Positions 39,423-48,800 of a stretch of 64,000 bases of DNA are shown here, piece after piece. The stretch lies in NCBI RefSeq assembly GCF_051013375.1, contig NZ_CP142125.1; one strand, given 5' to 3'. A model generated the notes under the pieces. The model was given only the letters and a program-made list of their open reading frames with translations. It did no database searches and was not told where the DNA came from. Origin of the DNA: Kordia algicida. GTDB lineage: Bacteria; Bacteroidota; Bacteroidia; Flavobacteriales; Flavobacteriaceae. Position 1 is the first letter of the stretch. Each line of letters begins with the position of its first letter. Both the position numbers and the translations under genes were made by a program.

Positions 39423-42075
39423 AAACAGACAATTCACCAAAAAAGACTTTCAAATTTCCACCAGAAAAAAAGAAAAACCAAATGATAGATTTTATTGAAT
39501 ATGTAGTTTCCGAACTGAAACACAAGAGACTATCCAAAGGAAATGCCTTATCACTCATAAAGCAATTTTCACAAAAATCGTCAACACAAGCAGTACATAA
39601 AGCAATTCATCCATTGCTGCATACCAACACGTCTGATTTCTATCAGCAGCGTTACAGCACCGTTTTGAATGGAAGCGAACCATTTTTAGCAGATCATCAA
39701 GTACGATTGGGCGAAGACAATCTTATGAAAATCTTGCCTGGCGTTGCGTATTTAGAAATGGCACATGCCGCGCTAGCAAATGCGTTGCCAAACATCACAG
39801 ATACACATGTCATAGAACTTAAAAACGTGGTTTGGATGCAACCATTTTTTGTGTCGGAAGCGAAAGAAATTCATATTGAATTACTCACGGAAAACGAAGA
39901 AAACATTCAGTTTGAAATCTACAGTAGCGAAAGTAATGCACAGGAAACAATTCACTGTAAAGGAGAAATCAATTATGTTGAAAAAGAGGAAAACAAAACG
40001 CTAGAAGTTGAAAAACTTACAGATAACATGCATCGTGGCGAATTAAACACTGCAGAGATTTACGAAACGTATGCAAACTTAGGATTACAATATGGTGACA
40101 CGCATCAAGTAATCTCAAAAATCTATCAAGGAAACAACGAACTCATTGCCAAACTCGAATTGGCGAACGCTTCAAAAGCAACACAAGAAAAATACACATT
40201 GCATCACGGAATGTTAGATGGTGCATTGCAAGCGAGTTTAGGTTTGGTGGATGATTTAGCAACTTTATCTTCTGGAAGTCCGATGTTGCCATTTGCGTTA
40301 GAAAATATTCAAGTATTTACTTCGTGTACAGAAGAAATGTTCGTTTGGATTCGCTATGCGGAAGGTTCTAAAAGTGGCGATACCATTACCAAACTTGACA
40401 TAGATGTTTGTGATGCAGATGGAATCATCTGTGCACAACTCAAAGGATTTACGTCAAAAACATTTACAGTTCCAAGTCTAAAAACAATTGCAAATTCAGA
40501 AGAAGCGACAGTCGTATACGCAACACAAACTTGGAAAGAAACCAAAGGAGAAACTGCCAAAGTTGCATTCGATCACAACGAAATCATCTTCTATAATTTC
40601 GCTCAGGAAGACGTAAAAACGATTCAAAATAACCTGTCAAACGCATCATGTAGTGCATTTAAGGTTTCTTCTAAGAAAAATACAGCAGAAATCTACGAAG
40701 AAGTTTCATTGCAGATTTTCAAAAAAGTACAGGAACTCATTCAAAAGAAATCGCAAGGAAAAGTACACTTGCAAATCGTATATAATAACACTGCTGAAAA
40801 TGAAATCTTTACAGGAATCACAGGCTTACTAAAAACAGCCGCTTTAGAAAATCCGAAATTCTCAGGACAAATCATTCTCACAGATCAAAATGACGCGAAA
40901 GAAATCACGAAGCAATTACAATTCAATCAAGAAAACTACATTGATACGGTTGTAAAATATGAAAATACAGTACGTTATGTGTGGCAATTGGAGGAAATTA
41001 GCTTACCAAATACACAAGAAAACATCAGTTTCAAAGAAAATGGCGTGTATCTCATTACAGGTGGATTTGGCGGATTGGGAACGCTTTTCGTGGAAGAAAT
41101 ACTACAGCAAACCAACAATGCAACCATCATTCTTTCTGGTCGTTCTGAACTAACATCTGAAAAAGAAGCAAAACTCAAAAAACTCACTGAAAATGGCGGA
41201 AACGTTGCCTATCGTCAACTAAATCTTTCAGACGAAAAACAAACAAAATCAGCAATTGCAGCAATCTTAAAAGAATTCGATCAATTAAACGGAATTCTTC
41301 ACACAGCAGGAATGACAGCAGATAATTTCATTCTCAAAAAAACTACGGAAGAATTCACAAACGTACTGCAACCAAAAGTAATTGGAACGTACAACTTAAA
41401 CCTTGCTACACAAAATACTGATATAGATTTCATCGCATTATTTTCATCAGGAGTTGCGGCACTAGGAAATCCAGGGCAAGGAGATTATGCACTAGCAAAC
41501 GGATTCTTAGATCACTATGCAAACTATCAAAACAAACAGCAAAACAATACAAAATACGTTGCGATAAATTGGCCGTTATGGAAAAATGGTGGCATGGGAT
41601 TACAAGCAGAAATGCTTGAAAACATGAAACAACAAACTGGCGTACGTCCGTTGGAAACCGCAAATGGTACAACAGCATTTCAACATTCATTAAACTTAGA
41701 AACTTCTTCACTATTTTTATTAGAAGGAGAAGCACAAAAAATTCGCAAACTACTCTTTGAAAAACCAGCGATAGAAACGATAAAAGAAATTACGGAAGAA
41801 ACGCCAAAAGCAACAACGACTGAAACTACAGATAATCTAGTTGAAAAAACGATAGCATATTTACGAAAAGAATTCTCATCAGTCTTAAAAATATCGTTGC
41901 ACAAAATTGACACACGCGCTCCGCTAGAACGTTACGGAATCGATTCTGTCGTAGCAATGAATCTGACAGGAAAACTAGAAAAAACATTTGGAACCTTATC
42001 CAAAACCTTATTCTTTGAATACCAAACGATTGATGAATTGGGCGAATACATTGCAGCAAACTTTCAAGAAAAACT
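37278..42075 (+). other. PKS module 7, split over proteins 2 and 3: KS | DH-KR-ACP
   Basis: KS7 (Cys2730 of protein 2) is paired with the N-terminal DH of protein 3. That DH has His72 in ADHQVRL and Asp246 in HHGMLDGALQ, where the usual Pro after His is replaced by His. The KR has TGGFGGLG near residue 526 and GQGDYALAN. The ACP serine is Ser822 in YGIDSVV. Predicted product: olefin. The split falls at the KS/DH border, unlike module 5, which splits at DH/KR. Confidence 0.85.
39110..39422 (+). other. DH stub and duplicated post-KS motif at the end of protein 2
   Basis: After the normal post-KS motif (LPIYPFAKESYW, at about 39028) comes AKLHPLVHEKTEDL, matching the first strand of a DH, which then breaks off. 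A lysine-rich stretch leads to a second LPTYPF motif at about 39237. This looks like a recombination scar from which the DH moved to, or was replaced by, the one at the start of protein 3. Confidence 0.65.
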
Positions 42076-45000
42076 ACAAACACTATTTTCCATTGAAAAA
42101 ACTGCGGTAAAATCTCCAAAAAAGCAAGTTTCAAAACCTGTTCAAAAAGTAGAAACGCCAACAATAACAAGAAGACAGCGAAGAAAATTCAAGAAATTAG
42201 GAGCAAATCAAAATGCATATTCAAAATCTCTAGAATCAGTTAACAACGAACCGATTGCGATTGTGGGACTTAGCGGACGTTATCCTGAATCAATCAATAT
42301 AGAAGCCTATTGGAACAATCTAAAAAACGGAAAAGACTGTGTAACAGAAGTTCCAAAGCAACGTTGGGATTGGCGTGATTTCTACAACGAAGACAAAGCA
42401 AATCCAGGCGCACATACAAGCAAATGGGGCGGATTTATCACAGGAGTAGACGAATTTGATCCACGATTTTTCAACATCTCGCCAAGAGAAGCAAGCTACA
42501 TAGATCCGCAAGAACGTATCTTTTTACAACATGCTTGGACAGCGATTGAAGATGCAGGTTACACAAGACAATCGTTACAAATTCCAATGGAAAACGATCA
42601 ATCAGCGCAAATTGGTGTTTATGTTGGTGTCATGTATGGCGAATACAATCTCTCAGGAAGTTTGGCAAGTATCGCCAACAGAGTTTCGTACTTCTTAAAT
42701 CTTCACGGACCAAGTATGACGCTTGATACGATGTGTTCTTCATCACTCACAGCAATTCATTTGGCATGTCAAGACATCAAACTTGGACGTACCAACATGG
42801 CAATTGCGGGTGGCGTAAACGTAAGTATCGATGCCAACAAATACAGCATGCTAAGCGCAGGACAATTCATTTCGAGTGACGGACACTGTCAAAGTTTTGG
42901 AGAAGGTGGCGATGGTTACATTCCAGGCGAAGGTGTTGGAGCTGTGATCTTAAAACGTTTATCAGAAGCAGAAAAAGATGGCGATCACATCTACGGAATC
43001 ATCAAAGGAACAGCGTTAAATCACGGTGGAAAAACCAATGGGTATACAGTACCAAATCCAAATGCGCAAGCGGCAGCGATATCGAGAGCATTGCGCGAAT
43101 CAAAAACAGATCCAAAACACATCAGTTATGTAGAAGCACACGGAACAGGAACAAAATTGGGCGATCCGATTGAAATTGCAGCGTTGACCAAAGCATATCA
43201 AATCTCAGCAGAAAAAAGTCACTGCTTAGTCGGTTCATCCAAATCAAACTTAGGACACTGTGAATCTGCCGCAGGAATTGCAGGATTTACCAAAGTATTA
43301 TTGCAAATGAAGCACAAGCAAATTGTTCCTTCATTGCATTCCAAACGCTTAAATCCAAACATAGACTTTACGAAAACACCTTTTGAAATCAATCAAACCT
43401 TACGCGATTGGGAAAAACCAGTTGTTGAAGGAAGTACAATTCCGCGTTTGGCAGGATTATCATCTTTCGGAGCTGGCGGTTCTAATGCACACATCATCAT
43501 ACAAGAATACGAAACTAAACAAAACGATTATTCGTTAGAAATTTCAGAATTTCTTGTGCCTTTATCGGCTAGAATTGAACGTCAATTAATTCAAAAAGCA
43601 ACTGATCTTTTAGCATTCATTCAAAAAAATAAAGAAACAATCAATCTTACGGAACTCGCGTATACCTTACAAATTGGTAGAGAAGCGATGGATGAGCGTG
43701 TCGGTTTCTTGGTCACTTCCGTAGATGACCTAATCGAAAAATTAACAGCATTTGTAAATGGTGACACCGAACACGGAGACATTTATCGCGGGCAAGTACA
43801 GCAAAACAAAGAAACCATTTCATTATTCAATTCGGATGTAGACTTTCAGGAAACCATCAACAAATGGATTGAACAGAAAAAATACGCAAAGGTTTTTGAC
43901 TTATGGGCAAAAGGGCTTCAACTTGACTGGAGTACATTCTATGGCAATGAAAAAATACAGCGCATCAGTTTGCCAACCTATCCGTTTGCAAAAGAAAAAT
44001 ACTGGAATGCTCCGGAAATGCGAGGAAAAGTATTGCCAGAAACTCAAAATATTTCTGCATTACATCCATTAGTGCATGCAAATACGTCCAACTTAGACCA
44101 ACAACGTTTTACGACGACATTTACAGGAAAAGAATTCTTTGTAAAAGACTATCAACTAAAACTCAACGGAACTGGCGCCAAAAAAGCGTTGCCTGCTTTG
44201 GCTAGTCTAGAAATGGCTCGCGCTGCCGCAGAACATATCAAACCTGCATCGAAAAAAGCAGAAGCAATTTCGTTGCAAGGAATTTCTTGGGGAAAACCAT
44301 TTCTACTCAATGAAAACAAACAACTAGATATCATCCTTGAAAAAGAAGGTGAAAATGGTGTTTATTTTGAAATTACAAGCAAGCAAGAAAATGAAGAAAT
44401 CATTCATGCGCAAGGACTGGCAAACTATGAAACTGCGGAACAAAGTTTCCAATTTGATGTAGCCAAACTTCAAAATGAATTACAGTCAAACACACGCGAA
44501 GCAAACGAAATTTACACCGCTTTTAGTGTCATGGGATTGTATTATGGCGCATCCAATCAGGTAATTCAGAAAGTATACATGAGCAAAAATTATCTCTTAT
44601 CAGAAATTTCATTGCCAAAAACTATTGAAAACAGTCTAACAGATTTTGTACTACATCCAAGTATTTTAGACAGTGTGATGCAAGCTTCAATATGTCTCAT
44701 AACCGATTTAAAACTGTCTGAAAACTACATGTTTATTCCTGTGGCAACGGATTCATTAACGATTTATAACGCTTTCACGAAGAAAATGTTCGTATTAGTT
44801 CAATATGACGAATCGCAAACTTCGGAAGATGCCGTATACATCAATGCAGATTTCTGTGACGAAAACGGAATTGTTTACGCTCAACTAAAAGGTTTAGAGT
44901 TACAACAAATCAAGTTAGACAGAACCGTCAAACAAGCAAAAAAGGTTACAATCGATCTAGAACCGTTTGTCATATTAGAATCAAAAATAGAAAAGCCAAC

Positions 45001-45559
45001 AGACGTACAACTACGCGAGTTGTCTACCAAAATTGCGATTGAAGAAAAAATCATTTCGCCAAAACCAACAAATGTAGCATTAGCAAACACGCAAATCATA
45101 CAAAAAGCAGCAATACAAAACGACGCGCCGACAATCAAAAAAATAAGTTTAGACGATTTTGACGACGCACCAAAAGTGGAAAGCGCAATAACTCCAAAAC
45201 AAAAAGAAATCAAATTAATTGATCTCGATGTACCAAAAGTGGAAGCTGTAAAAGAAAAATCAGTAACCATTGAAACATCAAACGTTTCAGAAAACACTTT
45301 CTCAAAAGAACAACTCAAACAAATGCTTATCAATACGTTGGCAGATGCATTGTATCTAGAACCGCATGAAATTGACGCCGACAAATCATTTATAGACATT
45401 GGTTTAGATTCAATTGTTGGTGTAGAATGGATAAAAACGATCAACAAAGAACTAAACATGGAATTATCGTCTACCAAAATTTACGACTACGCAACTGTAA
45501 ACGCGCTTGCCAAATACATACGTAGCGAAATGGAAAGTATGGAAAATGCAATTTCATAG
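39482..45559 (+). CDS. trans-AT PKS protein 3 (2025 aa): DH-KR-ACP of M7, then M8
   Basis: Domains by residue: docking-like N-terminus 1-35 (LKHKRLSKGNALSLI, similar to the start of protein 2); DH 43-330; KR 340-765; ACP 785-865 (Ser822); KS8 923-1350 (Cys1085 in DTMCSSS); DH-like 1528-1800; a long low-complexity linker about 1805-1945 with repeated LDDFDDAPKVE / LIDLDVPKVE elements; and ACP 1945-2015 (Ser1977, Trp1983). It lies 59 bases after protein 2 in the same operon. The protein ends immediately after a single beta-branching ACP; the second member of that ACP pair is the first domain of protein 4. Confidence 0.96.
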   Translation: MIDFIEYVVSELKHKRLSKGNALSLIKQFSQKSSTQAVHKAIHPLLHTNTSDFYQQRYSTVLNGSEPFLADHQVRLGEDNLMKILPGVAYLEMAHAALANALPNITDTHVIELKNVVWMQPFFVSEAKEIHIELLTENEENIQFEIYSSESNAQETIHCKGEINYVEKEENKTLEVEKLTDNMHRGELNTAEIYETYANLGLQYGDTHQVISKIYQGNNELIAKLELANASKATQEKYTLHHGMLDGALQASLGLVDDLATLSSGSPMLPFALENIQVFTSCTEEMFVWIRYAEGSKSGDTITKLDIDVCDADGIICAQLKGFTSKTFTVPSLKTIANSEEATVVYATQTWKETKGETAKVAFDHNEIIFYNFAQEDVKTIQNNLSNASCSAFKVSSKKNTAEIYEEVSLQIFKKVQELIQKKSQGKVHLQIVYNNTAENEIFTGITGLLKTAALENPKFSGQIILTDQNDAKEITKQLQFNQENYIDTVVKYENTVRYVWQLEEISLPNTQENISFKENGVYLITGGFGGLGTLFVEEILQQTNNATIILSGRSELTSEKEAKLKKLTENGGNVAYRQLNLSDEKQTKSAIAAILKEFDQLNGILHTAGMTADNFILKKTTEEFTNVLQPKVIGTYNLNLATQNTDIDFIALFSSGVAALGNPGQGDYALANGFLDHYANYQNKQQNNTKYVAINWPLWKNGGMGLQAEMLENMKQQTGVRPLETANGTTAFQHSLNLETSSLFLLEGEAQKIRKLLFEKPAIETIKEITEETPKATTTETTDNLVEKTIAYLRKEFSSVLKISLHKIDTRAPLERYGIDSVVAMNLTGKLEKTFGTLSKTLFFEYQTIDELGEYIAANFQEKLQTLFSIEKTAVKSPKKQVSKPVQKVETPTITRRQRRKFKKLGANQNAYSKSLESVNNEPIAIVGLSGRYPESINIEAYWNNLKNGKDCVTEVPKQRWDWRDFYNEDKANPGAHTSKWGGFITGVDEFDPRFFNISPREASYIDPQERIFLQHAWTAIEDAGYTRQSLQIPMENDQSAQIGVYVGVMYGEYNLSGSLASIANRVSYFLNLHGPSMTLDTMCSSSLTAIHLACQDIKLGRTNMAIAGGVNVSIDANKYSMLSAGQFISSDGHCQSFGEGGDGYIPGEGVGAVILKRLSEAEKDGDHIYGIIKGTALNHGGKTNGYTVPNPNAQAAAISRALRESKTDPKHISYVEAHGTGTKLGDPIEIAALTKAYQISAEKSHCLVGSSKSNLGHCESAAGIAGFTKVLLQMKHKQIVPSLHSKRLNPNIDFTKTPFEINQTLRDWEKPVVEGSTIPRLAGLSSFGAGGSNAHIIIQEYETKQNDYSLEISEFLVPLSARIERQLIQKATDLLAFIQKNKETINLTELAYTLQIGREAMDERVGFLVTSVDDLIEKLTAFVNGDTEHGDIYRGQVQQNKETISLFNSDVDFQETINKWIEQKKYAKVFDLWAKGLQLDWSTFYGNEKIQRISLPTYPFAKEKYWNAPEMRGKVLPETQNISALHPLVHANTSNLDQQRFTTTFTGKEFFVKDYQLKLNGTGAKKALPALASLEMARAAAEHIKPASKKAEAISLQGISWGKPFLLNENKQLDIILEKEGENGVYFEITSKQENEEIIHAQGLANYETAEQSFQFDVAKLQNELQSNTREANEIYTAFSVMGLYYGASNQVIQKVYMSKNYLLSEISLPKTIENSLTDFVLHPSILDSVMQASICLITDLKLSENYMFIPVATDSLTIYNAFTKKMFVLVQYDESQTSEDAVYINADFCDENGIVYAQLKGLELQQIKLDRTVKQAKKVTIDLEPFVILESKIEKPTDVQLRELSTKIAIEEKIISPKPTNVALANTQIIQKAAIQNDAPTIKKISLDDFDDAPKVESAITPKQKEIKLIDLDVPKVEAVKEKSVTIETSNVSENTFSKEQLKQMLINTLADALYLEPHEIDADKSFIDIGLDSIVGVEWIKTINKELNMELSSTKIYDYATVNALAKYIRSEMESMENAIS

Positions 45560-45880
45560 CAAGTAATTACAGTACCAAAGAAACATTTACAAACACTGAG
45601 AAAATACTCAATCAAAACATACCAAAATGCATAGTTTAACCAAGACACAAATACAAAAACGTCTTATAGTAAGTCTAGCCGACGCACTTTACTTAGAACC
45701 TTCTGAAATTGATGCGGACAAATCATTTACAGATTTAGGTCTAGATTCCATCGTAGGCGTAGAGTGGATAAAAACTATCAACAAAGAATTTGATCTCGAA
45801 CTCTCGTCGACCAAAGTATACGACTATTCAACCGTAAAACAATTGTCGGCGTATGTAGCGGAAGAATTAGCGAAAAATCC
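42248..45880 (+). other. PKS module 8, split over proteins 3 and 4: KS-DH(inactive)-ACP | ACP, beta-branching
   Basis: KS8 is a close relative of KS6. The DH-like domain has VKDYQLKL, a Tyr in place of the catalytic His, though HPSILDSVMQ keeps the Asp; with no His it should be inactive. There is no KR and no in-line crotonase domain. The two ACPs (DSIVGVEW in both) lie on different proteins. Decarboxylation at this module would need the free-standing ECH2 or an in-line ECH acting from another module. Confidence 0.85.
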
Positions 45881-48800
45881 AAATGCAAACGTTGCAGCAG
45901 AAACGCAGAAAACTCCAGTAAGACCAGAAGTGAAAGTGGAACCTATGATGCAACCAAAACCGATTCAATCAACACCAGTTGTAAAGAAAATCGAATTGGA
46001 AACGCCAAAATCATCCACGAGTATTTCACTAAACTCGCTAACTTCTTTTCCGACTCTGACAAAAAAGCCACGAAAAAAACAAATAGAAAAGTTAAGTAGC
46101 GGATTTGAAGATGAAAAAATAGCCATCGTTGGAATCTCAGGAAGATATCCAGATGCGCCAAACTTGCAACAATACTGGGAAAACCTAAAAGCGGGTAAAA
46201 ACTCCGTAAGAGAAATTCCAAAATCACGTTGGGACACCAGTAAATATTACGATCCAGATCCTACAAAACCTGGCAAAATATATTGTAAATCGTTGGGAAT
46301 GTTAGATGATGTAGATTGTTTTGATCCATTATTCTTCCAAATATCGCCCGCGGAAGCAGAATCCATGGATCCGCAACACAGAATATTCTTGGAAGAAAGT
46401 TACAAAGCCTTTGAAGATGCAGGATATTCCAGAAACAATTTGAGCGACAAAAAATGTGGTGTGTACATGGGAATCATGAGCAATGAATACTCACATTTAA
46501 TGGCAAAAGGAAACTCAAATTCCATCAATACAACCGCAAACAGTTTTGCCATTGGTTCTGCGAGAATCTCGTATTTTATGAACCTAAAAGGTCCAGCAAT
46601 TCCTTTTGATACGGCGTGTTCGTCTTCATTAGTTGCAACGCATGTCGCTTGTCAAGGATTACTAAACAAAGAAATTGACATGGCACTTGCGGGCGGAGTT
46701 AGTCTATATCTAATTCCAGAATCGTATGTAGGAATGTGTCAGGCAGGAATGCTTTCGCCAGATGGACAATGCAAAACTTTCGACGATTCAGCAAACGGAT
46801 TTGTGCCAGGAGAAGGCGCAGGAACCATTGTTTTAAAACGTCTAAAAGATGCAGAACGCGATAACGATCATATCTACGGAGTGATTATTGGTTCAGGAAT
46901 CAATCAAGATGGAAAAACCAACGGAATTACAGCGCCAAGCGTAAACAGTCAAATAGAACTAGAACGTGAAATCTACAAACGTTACAACATCAATCCAGAG
47001 ACCATCAGTTATGTGGAAGCTCACGGAACAGGAACAAAACTAGGCGATCCAATAGAATTAGAAGCCTTATCAACGGTTTTCAAAGAAAAAACAGACAAGC
47101 AAAATTTCTGCGGAATTGGTTCGGTAAAAAGTAATCTTGGTCACACGTCGGGTGCGGCTGGAGTAGCAAGCATTCACAAAGTATTGCTTTGCATGCAAAA
47201 CAAAACCTTAGTGCCAAGTTTAAATGTAGAAAAGGAAAATACAATCTTCGATTTCAAAAAATCTCCTTTCTATATTTCTAGGGAAGAAAAACCTTGGGAA
47301 GCTACCATAAATGGCGAAGAACAACCACGCAGAGCTGCCATCAGTTCATTTGGTTTCAGCGGAACGAACGCACACTTAGTCATTGAAGAATATCCTCAAA
47401 ACAAGGCAACTTCCAAAAAACGTCCTGAGATCAATACAGATGGTGTTCTTGTGCCAATCTCAGCAAGAACAGACGAACAATTGGCGCAGAAAATCACAGA
47501 CTTACACGCGGCACTAACAACGAACAAAGCAAAATTGCATATCAATGATATTGCATTCACGCTACAAGTTGGTAGAGAAGAAATGCGCAAAAGAGTTGCT
47601 TTTGTAGCAACATCAACCAGTGATCTCTGTGAAAAACTAGAAGCGTACATTATTGGCGAAGAAAACATTCCAAATGTATATCTCAAGCAAAAAAATAACA
47701 ACGATTCGTTAGACATTTTTGAAGACAATGCAACACTTAGTAAACTTGTGGACACTTGGATAAACGAAAAAACCTTTGACAAACTCGCTGAAATTTGGGC
47801 AAATGGAGTGGAATTGAACTGGGAACAATTCTACGGAAGTGAAAAACCAAATCGCGTCAACTTGCCAACCTATCCGTTTGCAAAAGAACGTTATTGGGCG
47901 GAAATTCCGGAAGAAACAGTACAAGTAGAAACACAAACTGTAGAAACAGTAGTTCCTGTAAAAGCTGTTCCTGAAAAAATAGGAAAACTACATTACACAA
48001 CTGCGTGGAAAGCGACTGACATTGCTTCAAAAGAAACTCAAAATACTACAAAAAGCATCCTAATTCTTGATACAGACGAAACCTTATACAAATCGTATCA
48101 AAAGCAACATGCTTCAACAGAAAATCAGCAACTTATCTTTGTAAAACTTGCAGATACATACAAAGAAGTTTCAAAAACGGAATATCACATCAATCCAAGT
48201 CAGGAAAAAGATATTTCACAACTCATCGCGCAACTAGAAGCAAAAAATACATTGCCAACACACATCATTCATCACGGACTAAAAAGTGATGATGAAGTTG
48301 CAACAGCAATGCAAAACGGAATAGTTACACTTTTCAATCTCTGTAAAAACTTAGTAAGTCTAAAAACGAAGCTTGCCGTAAAAATCATTTCACTTGCTAC
48401 AGATCGTTCTACCATAGCAACACCATTACAAGAAGCTTTTGGTGCATTCTTTAAAACGCTTTCGCTGGAAAATCCAAAATACCAAGCAAAAACCATTCTT
48501 CTTGAAGGAACAAAAATCACTTCGGAAACCATTACAGAAGTACTCACCAATGAATTTTCAGAAGAAAACTGGCAACACAACGAAATCAAACACATTGTTC
48601 AAGGCAATCAAAAAACGGAACGATTTGCAAAAAAAATACAAGTATTTTCGCCTGTACAACGAAACTTGGCAATTCTACCAATCAAACAAAAAGGTGTCTA
48701 TCTTATCTCTGGCGGAATTGGCGGATTAGGCTACATTATCAGTGAATACTTAGCAAAAAACTTTGCATGTACATTAGTGCTTTTTGGTCGTTCTGCCTTA

